A DNA stretch of 9,753 nucleotides from Desulfocicer vacuolatum DSM 3385 (GCA_945870015.1 CAMBQS010000096.1:1-9753); one strand, 5' to 3'; counted from the stretch's first letter, positions 1 to 6,453 are shown. The notes: generated by a model from the letters alone, not told the origin. A program made the numbers and translations.

Positions 1-1
1 A

Positions 2-871
2 ACCACAACAATCGAGGGGCGTGAACGGTATCCGGTTAACCTTCGATATCCGCGTGAACTTAGGGATGATATGGACAAGTTGGAGCGAGTTCTGGTTTCA
101 ACTCCAATGGGATCATCTGTGCCTCTGGCGCATCTTGCCGATATCGAGATTGTTAACGGGCCTTCCATGCTGCGTAATGAAAACGGATTTATTACAGGAT
201 ATGTTTATGTTGATATTGCAGATCGTGATATCGGGAGCTATGTTGCGGAAGCCAAAAAAGTGGTAGCAGAAAAGCTTACCGTTCCAACCGGATATGTGTT
301 GCAGTGGAGCGGCCAGTATGAAAATATGCTGCGGGTTCGTCAACTCCTTCAGGTGATCGTTCCGATTACGCTCGTTCTGATATTCGTTCTTCTTTACATG
401 AACACCCGTTCCGCCTTTAAGTCCATGGTTGTCATGCTGGCTGTGCCTTTTTCCGCCATAGGCGCTATCTGGCTTTTCTATTTCCTTGATTACAACGTTT
501 CGATTGCCGCATGGGTCGGAATGATCGCACTTTTAGGGCTTGATGCTGAAACAGGGGTATTCATGCTGCTTTTTCTCGATCTTTCCTATGATTCAGCAAA
601 GAAGTCCGGGAATCTGAAAAACATTCCTGAACTGGATGAGGCGATCGTTCACGGCGCGGTGAAAAGGGTACGGCCCAAGATGATGACGGTTGCCGCGGCA
701 TTCATGGGGCTGCTGCCGATCATGTGGTCGACGGCTACCGGCACGGATGTAATGAAACGTATCGCAGCTCCAATGATCGGCGGACTGGTCACTTCGTTTT
801 TGCTGGAGCTGATTGTCTATCCGGCAATTTACAAACTCTGGAAAAAGAAAACCCTATCATCGCCTGTCTGA
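2..871 (+). CDS. Heavy-metal efflux RND pump, CusA/CzcA family, C-terminal part (5' truncated by window edge)
   Basis: This is the last 289 residues of an inner-membrane RND transporter of the heavy-metal efflux type (CusA/CzcA, usually about 1030-1050 aa). The reading frame is open from base 2, so the ATG at base 71 is internal. The fragment begins in the second periplasmic domain (ERYPVNLRYPREL), which is typical of CusA. It continues through four or five membrane helices, with conserved stretches AETGVFMLLFLD (about residues 182-193), RVRPKMMTV (222-230) and RIAAPMIGG (253-261). Glu183 and Lys226 probably match the proton-relay Glu and Lys in the transmembrane part of E. coli CusA; this is by pattern, not alignment. 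The family exports Cu(I)/Ag(I) or Zn/Co/Cd through a tripartite complex with a CusB-like adaptor and CusC-like channel, whose genes would lie upstream, outside the window. Metal specificity cannot be read from this part. The C-terminus is short, as usual. Confidence 0.93.
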   Translation, partial: TTTIEGRERYPVNLRYPRELRDDMDKLERVLVSTPMGSSVPLAHLADIEIVNGPSMLRNENGFITGYVYVDIADRDIGSYVAEAKKVVAEKLTVPTGYVLQWSGQYENMLRVRQLLQVIVPITLVLIFVLLYMNTRSAFKSMVVMLAVPFSAIGAIWLFYFLDYNVSIAAWVGMIALLGLDAETGVFMLLFLDLSYDSAKKSGNLKNIPELDEAIVHGAVKRVRPKMMTVAAAFMGLLPIMWSTATGTDVMKRIAAPMIGGLVTSFLLELIVYPAIYKLWKKKTLSSPV

Positions 872-1087
872 ATGACGTTTGAAGGAAAAAGTGAAAACAA
901 ATCCGGAACCATGAATCGAGTATTGTAACAAAATACAAAATCAGGGAACAACTCATAATTACGAAAAAAGGACTATTCATCGTCGATGCAGGAGATCAAG
1001 CACCCGTTTTCGTCAAGGAGTAAAGGCTCAGAAAGGGATTGAGTTTTAGCGAGTGTTCAACTCAGCAACGGCTCCATATCCTGTTCA
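872..1087. other. Convergent intergenic gap with a short unexplained open frame
   Basis: This gap separates the converging pump and SRPBCC genes. I see no strong GC-rich terminator. The best hairpin is TGAGTT/AACTCA around 1041-1066, with a 13-nt loop and no T-run. A + strand frame stays open from 895 to a TAA at 1021-1023 and ends in KKGLFIVDAGDQAPVFVKE. That ending looks protein-like, but the frame has no ATG and no ribosome binding site. It may be the remnant of a lost gene or chance. Confidence 0.3.
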
Positions 1088-1528
1088 TCAGGGAGCATAG
1101 CGCTTCGCAAGTTTTTCCAGACTGCTTCGCATGGGCTTTTCAATTGCCCTTTTCAAAACAGGACCGAGAAGCTTGAAGGGAAGCCTGGGTTCATAATCGA
1201 TGGTATAGAAGAGATTGGTTTTGCCTTTTTCTTCTGAGAATTCCATCCGGCCTTTATGGTTTTTGACGGGGCTGCCTTTACTGACGACATATTCCATCAA
1301 CTGGTTTGGTTTGAAAGTGATAACGGTTTCTTCAAAAGCAGGAACAGGAAAGGAGCGGATTCGTCTGACGGAACCCACACCATTCTTGTTTTCATCCTTG
1401 CTGTCAACTACACGTTTGATTTCAGTTGCAATCACTTTCCCAAAGGATTCATGATCTGTCAAAAGGTTGAAAATGGTTTCAACAGGAGCATGAAATGTCT
1501 GCTTTATTTCAATGTGGTGCCTGCTCAT
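1088..1528 (-). CDS. SRPBCC (START/polyketide-cyclase-like) family protein
   Basis: This is a 146-residue soluble protein with the length and pattern of the SRPBCC helix-grip fold, which binds lipids or other hydrophobic ligands in a deep cavity. The N-terminal strand IEIKQTFHAPVETIFNLLTDHES (residues 6-28) is the typical family opening: a beta strand, the 'apve.vf..l.d' helix and an aspartate. Alternating strands follow (RRIRSF, ETVITFKP, LMEYVVSKG, RMEFSEEKGKTNLFYTIDY). A long C-terminal helix comes last (LLGPVLKRAIEKPMRSSLEKLAKRYA, about 120-145), with the 'l...l..a..k' shape seen in polyketide_cyc2 members. No signal peptide or membrane helix is seen, so it should be cytoplasmic. The ATG is backed by AAGGAAG at 1535-1541. 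It stands alone between a convergent pump gene and a divergent PEP-CTERM gene, so context does not suggest a ligand. Confidence 0.8.
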   Translation of the reverse strand: MSRHHIEIKQTFHAPVETIFNLLTDHESFGKVIATEIKRVVDSKDENKNGVGSVRRIRSFPVPAFEETVITFKPNQLMEYVVSKGSPVKNHKGRMEFSEEKGKTNLFYTIDYEPRLPFKLLGPVLKRAIEKPMRSSLEKLAKRYAP

Positions 1529-1619
1529 ATGCGCTTCCTTTTTTTACAGGGTTACTCTTTATTTCTTACCGTAGATGATCATCAACCTTTGCAGGAAGTA
1601 GTTTTCCTACCATAATTCA

Positions 1620-1648
1620 TTCATAAAATAGATTCATTCCGATATCAA
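1620..1648 (-). promoter_or_regulatory. Possible sigma-70 promoter of the SRPBCC gene
   Basis: On the - strand, TTGATA (1643-1648) and TATGAA (1620-1625) are separated by exactly 17 bases and lie about 95 bases upstream of the SRPBCC start. The -35 box is good and the -10 box weak (4 of 6). In DNA this rich in A+T such pairs also occur by chance. Confidence 0.3.
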
Positions 1649-1737
1649 GGGGAAATCATATTTTTTTAGAGTGATATCCTTATATTATTAAATGCCCTTG
1701 GTCTGTCCCTTTGTCCAATCGTTTTTACTGAAAGAGG

Positions 1738-1777
1738 TATATGTAATGAAATTCCCATATCTGGGGATATATGTAAT
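1738..1777. repeat. 10-bp direct repeat, 30 bases apart, upstream of the sigma-54 promoter
   Basis: TATATGTAAT occurs at 1738-1747 and again at 1768-1777, a start-to-start distance of 30 bases or roughly three helical turns. Between the copies lies a small inverted repeat, ATATC/GATAT (1757-1770). The pair sits about 265-305 bases before the predicted sigma-54 start site, within the range for an enhancer-like activator site. No regulator can be named from the sequence. Confidence 0.35.
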
Positions 1778-2014
1778 ACGCTGGATTATGCTGTTCTGCT
1801 TTTTTCCGCGCACAGTATAAACACCATAACTACCTTTTTATATTATAAAAAAGTTCAAATTCAGTAAAGACAATCCTTTTCATTCCTAACTATTTCTTAT
1901 TCCCTTTTTTACTTAGATGCTGTTCACACAAAAATGATCCCATATATCGCCTCTATGATTTTTTATTGTATTATTCAAGTCGGTTATATTCATATTTTCT
2001 GCCATTTACTTTCT

Positions 2015-2030
2015 TGGCACTGCAATTGCT
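2015..2030 (+). promoter_or_regulatory. Sigma-54 (RpoN) -24/-12 promoter of the PEP-CTERM gene
   Basis: TGGCAC at 2015-2020, five bases, then TTGCT at 2026-2030 is a full match to the sigma-54 consensus TGGCAC-N5-TTGCW. The invariant GG (2016-2017) and GC (2028-2029) are separated by the required 10 bases. Transcription should start near 2041, leaving a leader of about 110 bases before the ATG at 2151. It faces only the PEP-CTERM gene. Sigma-54 promoters are silent without an AAA+ activator, so expression is likely conditional. Confidence 0.75.
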
Positions 2031-2137
2031 CTATGATCGTTCAAACGTATTTAATTATGAATACAGATGAAAAACAATATAAACCGACAAAGATCAACAA
2101 AACTGATGCAAGAATATAAAAGGCAGCAGGAGTTGAT

Positions 2138-2143
2138 AAGGAG
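2138..2143 (+). promoter_or_regulatory. Ribosome binding site that fixes the PEP-CTERM start
   Basis: AAGGAG ends 7 bases before the ATG at 2151. The upstream in-frame ATG at 2067 has no comparable site and would put 28 charged residues in front of the signal peptide, so 2151 is the start. Confidence 0.8.
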
Positions 2144-2150
2144 AAAGAAA

Positions 2151-2828
2151 ATGAAAAACAGAATGAAAGTATTTATCTTTTTAGCAGCAATTCTTTTTGC
2201 AAATAACGCATTTGCCCTCTCTTTTACGCAGGACTACTGGACCTGCACAGATTTTACCACTCATGAAGACGGATCTTCCTTTTTTGTTTTATCTGTCGAA
2301 GTTGCCGGATATGAGTCTGATTTTGGTTTGTTTACTGTGGACAACATAAACGATCCAGCCTCAATCATGGAAAAACTGTTGGTTTTTGAAGCCAAATCTG
2401 AGCCGACTTCTACTGCAAACGTTTATTTCAAATATGATGCCGGCGAATGGTGGGCCAAATCCAATCTGGAAGACTGGAAGCTTTTTGACAAGTATTTCGG
2501 CTTCTACTATGGTGTCTATACAGGTGGAGCATCAGACAAGACCCTGGATTATTTATGGTTTACCGACAAACAGTTTAACAGCTATGCCAATGGCACACCA
2601 CTGGACACTGACGTCGAGCACATTGCCACGAACATACTTGGCTTTGATACGGTTGCCATTTATCTGGACGACCAGATAGGCGGTGGAGATCGTGACTGGA
2701 ATGACATGACGGTTATCGGCAACGATCTTACCGCAGCTCCAGTTCCGGAACCTGCCACGCTGTTACTGCTGGGTGCAGGTTTGCTGGGACTTGGCGGGGC
2801 CAGCCGGAAAAAATTCAACAAGAAATAA
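2151..2828 (+). CDS. PEP-CTERM sorting-domain exported protein with a DUF4114-like acidic motif
   Basis: This is a 225-residue secreted protein. Residues 1-22 form a Sec signal peptide (Lys/Arg start, hydrophobic core, cleavage after AFA). The end is a classic PEP-CTERM signal: VPEP at 198-201, a hydrophobic helix TLLLLGAGLLGLGG, then SRKKFNKK. In this family exosortase cuts near PEP and the protein is released to the outside or the extracellular matrix, often with exopolysaccharide. Near the C-terminus is an Asp/Gly-rich stretch, GGGDRDWNDM (177-186). It resembles the motif of DUF4114-type and related PEP-CTERM proteins and could bind calcium, which is an inference. The middle is rich in aromatic residues (Trp, Tyr, Phe) with a single Cys in the mature chain (Cys32). 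No enzyme motif is seen. The gene stands alone, with its own sigma-54 promoter and terminator. No exosortase or polysaccharide gene is in the window. Confidence 0.9.
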   Translation: MKNRMKVFIFLAAILFANNAFALSFTQDYWTCTDFTTHEDGSSFFVLSVEVAGYESDFGLFTVDNINDPASIMEKLLVFEAKSEPTSTANVYFKYDAGEWWAKSNLEDWKLFDKYFGFYYGVYTGGASDKTLDYLWFTDKQFNSYANGTPLDTDVEHIATNILGFDTVAIYLDDQIGGGDRDWNDMTVIGNDLTAAPVPEPATLLLLGAGLLGLGGASRKKFNKK

Positions 2829-2848
2829 TGGGTAATTATCCATGTTAC

Positions 2849-2880
2849 AAAGCGGAAGGCATTTGCCTTCCGCTTTTTTT
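2849..2880 (+). terminator. Rho-independent terminator of the PEP-CTERM gene
   Basis: A 13-bp perfect stem (2849-2861 with 2864-2876, core AGCGGAAGGCA/TGCCTTCCGCT) with a tiny loop is followed by an unbroken T-run to 2880. It starts 21 bases after the PEP-CTERM stop. The opposite-strand ABC ATPase gene ends at 2879, so the stem could also serve it, but on that strand only three T's follow, making it weak there. Confidence 0.9.
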
Positions 2881-3667
2881 ATTTCAAGCTGCTTCGCAAT
2901 TCACGATAAAACTGATGGAAGGCATCGCTCTCTTTTTTACGCGGACGGGACAGGAGCACGGGGATATCGGATTGGATACGACCGGGATTACGGCTCATCA
3001 TGATGATCCGGTCTGCCAGGGTAATGGCTTCGGTGAGGTCGTGGGTAATGAACACGATGGTATGGGACAGTTCCTTCCACAGGAACAGCAGAAGATTCTG
3101 CATCTCTTCTCGGGTCTGGGCGTCCAGGGCGCCGAATGGTTCATCCATGAGCAGCACCTGCGGTTTTAGAATCAGCACCCGTGCAAGAGCCACCCGCTGC
3201 TTCATTCCTCCTGAAATCTCCCTGGGAAGATAATCCTTGAAAGCCGTGAGTCCGACCATCTCCAGATAAAGATGAACCTCCCTGCTGAGCAGGTTTCCGG
3301 ACATGATCCTTTTGACACCAAAAGCGATGTTTTCGGCGACCGTCAGCCAGGGAAACAGCGCATCTTCCTGAAACACGACACACCGGTCCGGCCCTGGCCG
3401 GGTTACTGTCCGGCCCTTGATCTGAATGCTTCCTCCGCTGGGTGTCATAAAACCGGCGATGAGCTGGAGCAGCGTTGTCTTGCCGCAACCACTGGGGCCG
3501 GTTATGCAGATCAGTTCACCGGTAGCAATATCAAAATTCACAGCTTCCAGCACATTCAGATAGCCGCTGTCCGTATGAAAGACTTTGTTCAGTTTCCGGA
3601 TCGTCAGCGCAGGCTGTTCTGAATTGATATCGGATCGGGATTTTATCAGTTGAAGGGACATCTTCAC
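2879..3667 (-). CDS. ABC transporter ATPase, NitT/TauT (SsuB/TauB/NrtD) family
   Basis: This is the 262-residue ATP-binding subunit of an importer for nitrate-, sulfonate- or pyrimidine-precursor-like solutes. All catalytic motifs are intact: Walker A GPSGCGKT (57-64), Q-loop VVFQEDALFPW (Gln100), signature ISGGMKQR (151-158), Walker B VLLMDEP (171-177), D-loop GALD and switch His209. The Q-loop 'QEDALFPWLTV' is typical of SsuB/TauB. Length is normal, with a short 20-residue N-terminal extension. The start is GTG at 3665-3667, overlapping the permease stop as GTGA. AAGGAGG at 3673-3679 sits 5 bases before this GTG and 11 bases before the in-frame ATG at 3659-3661, which would drop only two residues, so either start is possible. 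It is the last gene of the unit. Substrate cannot be read from this subunit. Confidence 0.93.
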   Translation of the reverse strand: MKMSLQLIKSRSDINSEQPALTIRKLNKVFHTDSGYLNVLEAVNFDIATGELICITGPSGCGKTTLLQLIAGFMTPSGGSIQIKGRTVTRPGPDRCVVFQEDALFPWLTVAENIAFGVKRIMSGNLLSREVHLYLEMVGLTAFKDYLPREISGGMKQRVALARVLILKPQVLLMDEPFGALDAQTREEMQNLLLFLWKELSHTIVFITHDLTEAITLADRIIMMSRNPGRIQSDIPVLLSRPRKKESDAFHQFYRELRSSLK

Positions 3668-4452
3668 GTTATCCTCCTTGCGGATTTGAAGAAGAGGCGC
3701 AAAGAAGCGTTCAACAGGATGTCACTGATCCGTCCCATGACAGCAATGATGATGATCCCCACGATGATGATGTCGATACGGCCGATCATGCGGGCATCCA
3801 TGATGATGGCTCCAAGCCCGTCGGGCACTCCGGTAAGTTCACCTAACACCAGGTACGCCCATGAAATTCCCAACCCCAGGCGCAGACCGCTGATGATCTG
3901 GGGCATGGCTGCCGGAAGCAGGATGGAAAATATTCCCCGAATACGCCCAATGCCCATCATGGCGCCGGCCTGATAAAAAATGGGGTTGATGTAACGGGCA
4001 CCGGCTGCAGTGTTGATATAGATGGGAAAAAAAGCAGCCATGGCCACCAGAAAAACCGTGGTGCGCATGCCGATGCCGAACCATACCAGAGCCAGAGGGA
4101 GCCAACAGATGCCGGGCACAGCTCTTATGCCATTGATCGTGTTGCTTATCATCTTTTGACAGACAGGCACACGCCCTGAAATCACACCCAAGGGGACGCC
4201 CAGAACAACAGCCAGCGAAAAACCAAGGGTCACACGAAGGAGGCTGGCTGATGCATCTGTCAGAAACCGTCCGGCATAAGGAGTGTCCGCCTGGGAAAAA
4301 AGATAGACATACCCGGACCGGGCAATCCTGACAGGGTCCGGCAGCAGGTAATCCGGTACCCATCCGGTTCTGACGACTGCAAACCAGGCTGCCAGCAGGA
4401 TACCGGGAATGATCCATGGAAGAATCTGAAAACGGTTCCGGGGGTGTTTCAA
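3664..4452 (-). CDS. ABC transporter permease, NitT/TauT (SsuC/TauC) family, TTG start
   Basis: This is a 262-residue inner-membrane permease with about six helices: first at 12-27, then around 72-92, 112-150, 193-205 and a very hydrophobic one at 227-240 (IDIIIVGIIIIAVMG). The cytoplasmic EAA loop that docks on the ATPase is clear at about 161-193 (AGAMMGIGRIRGIFSILLPAAMPQI), although the usual Glu-Ala-Ala is replaced by Ala-Gly-Ala. The segment NGIRAVPGICWLPLALVWFGIG (107-128) is the SsuC/TauC signature. The only start that keeps the first helix is TTG at 4450-4452, overlapping the TGA of the binding-protein gene as TTGA. GGAG lies 8 bases upstream of it. It forms the transport pore for the adjacent binding protein and ATPase. 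Confidence 0.92.
   Translation of the reverse strand: MKHPRNRFQILPWIIPGILLAAWFAVVRTGWVPDYLLPDPVRIARSGYVYLFSQADTPYAGRFLTDASASLLRVTLGFSLAVVLGVPLGVISGRVPVCQKMISNTINGIRAVPGICWLPLALVWFGIGMRTTVFLVAMAAFFPIYINTAAGARYINPIFYQAGAMMGIGRIRGIFSILLPAAMPQIISGLRLGLGISWAYLVLGELTGVPDGLGAIIMDARMIGRIDIIIVGIIIIAVMGRISDILLNASLRLFFKSARRIT
3673..3679 (-). promoter_or_regulatory. Ribosome binding site of the GTG-started ATPase gene
   Basis: AAGGAGG on the - strand lies inside the 3' end of the permease gene, 5 bases before the GTG at 3667 and 11 before the ATG at 3661. Together with the GTGA overlap it supports coupled re-initiation by ribosomes finishing the permease. Confidence 0.65.
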
Positions 4453-5384
4453 TGATCCAGCTCCGCTTTTATTTTTTTTATGAATTGAAGATCAAACAGT
4501 CTGCTGTAATCCGGCTGACGCTCGATGACTTTCAAGGCCTGCATGCGGGCGCCCAGAAGTCTGGCACGATTGATAAACGATTCATCCATCTCCCAGGCCA
4601 GTTCTATGTTAGGGGATGCTTTTTCGATTACCCTCCGGTCTGTTCCGAATGTGGCTGCCCGATCCAGCCACCTGGACTGGTTCTGCTGTAAAAAACCGGT
4701 TGCCTTTGCATGAGATCTGACCAACTGCATGATTTTTTCCGGATTCTCCTCGATGCTTTTCCGGGTCACCAGCATTCCGGCATTGATGGTTCCGATGCTG
4801 TCTTCGTAATAAGGATAGGCCAGAATCCGGCCAAAACCTTCATGAACTGACAGGGTGGGGAAGGGTTCACCGGAAAGAAACGCATCGATGCTGCCGCGGG
4901 CCAGGGCTATACCCATGTCAAAGAAATCCACACGGATGAGCGTAACATCTTTTTCCGGAGAGAGCTGATTGCGGGTCAGGGTTTCCCTCAGCAGGATTTC
5001 ATGCATGGTTCCGGGAACATAACCGATCCGTTTTCCTTTAAGCTGGTCAATGTTCCGGATGGAACCATCCTTTTTTACTACCAGGGCGGAACATCGGTTG
5101 CACAGGGCCGCTACCACCACTACCGGCTGACCTTGAGATGCAGAGTGGATGGCATGGGCCAGGGTTGTTCCGCACATGTCCAGACTTCCGGCCAGCAGGG
5201 CGGTTTTCTGGTCTGCCGGGTTGGTGAAGGAGTATACTTCAACTGTTTGCGGGTGAAATTGCTGGTAGAAAAAGGGCTGGATGGTCTGGGGTGTTTTCCA
5301 GGTGCCCACCTTGATCTCTGTTCCCGCCTCGGATGAGGTGATGATGAAGAGCAGTATCAGACCGCACAGCAAAAAAAATTTCAT
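4449..5384 (-). CDS. ABC transporter periplasmic substrate-binding protein, NMT1/SsuA-like
   Basis: This is a 311-residue exported solute receptor. Residues 1-20 form a Sec signal peptide (Lys2, hydrophobic core, cleavage about SEA|G). No lipobox Cys is present, so it should be a free periplasmic protein. The mature part has the two-lobe pattern of NMT1/SsuA/TauA proteins: IKVGTWKTPQTIQPFFYQQF, then DQKTALLAGSLDMCGTTLAHAI (58-79), LKGKRIGYVPGTMHEILLRE (115-134), the hinge DAFLSGEPFPTLS (167-179) and a helical tail. Three Cys lie close together in the first lobe: Cys71, and a CxxC at Cys95/Cys98 (LCNRCSALVV), where relatives line the ligand pocket. They could form a disulfide or take part in binding. 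The ATG has AGGAG about 11 bases upstream. The ligand is unknown; sulfonates, nitrate-type anions, aromatic acids and thiamin pyrimidine precursors are all known for the superfamily. Confidence 0.9.
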   Translation of the reverse strand: MKFFLLCGLILLFIITSSEAGTEIKVGTWKTPQTIQPFFYQQFHPQTVEVYSFTNPADQKTALLAGSLDMCGTTLAHAIHSASQGQPVVVVAALCNRCSALVVKKDGSIRNIDQLKGKRIGYVPGTMHEILLRETLTRNQLSPEKDVTLIRVDFFDMGIALARGSIDAFLSGEPFPTLSVHEGFGRILAYPYYEDSIGTINAGMLVTRKSIEENPEKIMQLVRSHAKATGFLQQNQSRWLDRAATFGTDRRVIEKASPNIELAWEMDESFINRARLLGARMQALKVIERQPDYSRLFDLQFIKKIKAELDH

Positions 5385-5442
5385 GATGGAGGATTCTCCT
5401 GTTGAATGCGGACGGAATCGAAAATATTCATAATCAGGTCTG

Positions 5443-6453
5443 TCATCCGAAACAGTTGGACGGAAGCTCCGGGTTCCACATCATCTCTTTCTGAAGGGCA
5501 TGACACTTCTCCACACTCTGGCCGCGTCCTTTTTCCGTATCTGCCTGGCCGTCTCTGGGGCTTGACCCCACTTCCGGGAAAAAAAGATTGGCTCCTGCCA
5601 GAAGAGAAGCGCTGTGAGGTTCATGAGTGCAGTGGGCTTTGGGAACCGTTCCCATGACCAGACGGGATACCGCCACCATCCTGGCCATTGAAAGTTCACT
5701 GATCATTCCGTACCGGGTCATGGGTGATCCTGGAAAATTGATGCGCCGCATGATTCCGCTGTATGTAGCCCCGTGATTACGGGCCAGAAGCATGAGATCC
5801 ACAATCTCTTCATGACTGTGTTCAGGACCAACCGGCTCGACGCAGTTCATCCATTTCAGGCCAACTTCTTTGATGACACGGATGGTCTGGATGCGTTTTT
5901 CAGGATTAAGTGGGGTGTCGCGTCCTTCTCCAAGGCGCAAGGCATGGTAGGCGCCGACAAATCCTGCGTCCAGCAGGGCTTCGCCTTCCTTGTGGGTGAT
6001 ATCTCTAGTGTTGGCTACCAGGGGGACATCTACGGTTTTTTTCAGAAGAACGCCGATCTCCAGTAAGCGTTTGAACGGAAACTCTCCGGTGGTCATCAGG
6101 TTCAGGGCATCGGCGCCTTTATCCTGTGCATTTTTGGCCCATGCAAGAATCTGTTCTTCAGAAAAATTCACAGCATCTTTGAAAATGCCTGCCTGTTGGG
6201 TCAGGGAACAGAAAAGACAATTCATGGGGCATGGCGAAACATTCATACCAATATGAAAATGATTTTCGCCCTTGTTGTCGAACTGCTCCCGGGAGAGCTG
6301 GTTGGCGGTTTCCATCAGAGCATAACATTCTCTGGTGTGAAGGGGAAAGGCCATCAGCGTCAATGCCTGAGTGCGTTCGATACCTTCTCCTTTACCGCCT
6401 TTTTCAAGAATAGTTTCGACTTGTGGTGATATTCTCCAACCCATATCCGGCAT
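5443..6453 (-). CDS. Radical SAM enzyme, BioB/HydE-like
   Basis: This is a 336-residue cytoplasmic enzyme from the ATG at 6453. It has the radical SAM cluster motif CPMNCLFC (Cys75, Cys79, Cys82; CX3CX2C), which binds a [4Fe-4S] cluster to cleave S-adenosylmethionine. The rest follows the TIM-barrel and C-terminal pattern of the biotin synthase group: LMTTGE (119-124), YHALRLGEGRDTPLNPEKRIQTI (about 169-191), VEPVGPEHSHEEIVDL (205-220), RRINFPGSPM (236-245) and AGANLFFPE (286-294). After that come an Arg/Asp/Gly-rich segment and Cys317 in VEKC. True BioB, HydE, PylB and LipS-type enzymes share this architecture, and I cannot place it in any of them. The frame also offers TTG at 6504 (17 residues longer), but that codon lies in a hairpin and has a poorly placed AGG. 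ATG at 6444 is a third option. The gene lies 58 bases upstream of the ABC genes and is probably co-transcribed with them. Confidence 0.85.
   Translation of the reverse strand: MPDMGWRISPQVETILEKGGKGEGIERTQALTLMAFPLHTRECYALMETANQLSREQFDNKGENHFHIGMNVSPCPMNCLFCSLTQQAGIFKDAVNFSEEQILAWAKNAQDKGADALNLMTTGEFPFKRLLEIGVLLKKTVDVPLVANTRDITHKEGEALLDAGFVGAYHALRLGEGRDTPLNPEKRIQTIRVIKEVGLKWMNCVEPVGPEHSHEEIVDLMLLARNHGATYSGIMRRINFPGSPMTRYGMISELSMARMVAVSRLVMGTVPKAHCTHEPHSASLLAGANLFFPEVGSSPRDGQADTEKGRGQSVEKCHALQKEMMWNPELPSNCFG

Larger units (their letters stand above)
1529..2014. other. AT-rich divergent intergenic region with a phased direct repeat
   Basis: This long non-coding stretch lies between the - strand SRPBCC gene and the sigma-54 promoter of the PEP-CTERM gene. 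It is strongly AT-rich and no frame here looks like a protein. It holds a 10-bp direct repeat (TATATGTAAT, described separately), an imperfect AT-rich palindrome at 1834-1853 (CTTTTTATA...TATAAAAAAG), and nothing resembling a terminator or RNA gene. Sigma-54 promoters need a distal activator site and often a bend, and this is the only place such elements could sit upstream. Confidence 0.5.

Noticed and set aside
1934..2119. 61-codon + strand frame
   Set aside because: It overlaps the sigma-54 promoter, lies in AT-rich DNA, has no ribosome binding site and its translation is low-complexity Ile/Tyr/His without any protein pattern.
2067..2150. N-terminal extension of the PEP-CTERM protein from an ATG at 2067
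   Set aside because: It would place 28 mostly charged residues before the signal peptide and has no good ribosome binding site, whereas AAGGAG sits 7 bases before the ATG at 2151. This region is better read as the leader of the sigma-54 transcript.
3141..3488. 115-codon - strand frame inside the ABC ATPase gene
   Set aside because: It lies wholly within the intact ATPase, whose motifs are all in the other frame; its Arg/Gly-rich composition is that of an out-of-frame translation.
4107..4129. GGGCAC-like sequence with a downstream TGCC inside the permease gene, resembling a -24/-12 site
   Set aside because: The -12 element has the wrong spacing and sequence, and the site is inside coding DNA facing no gene.
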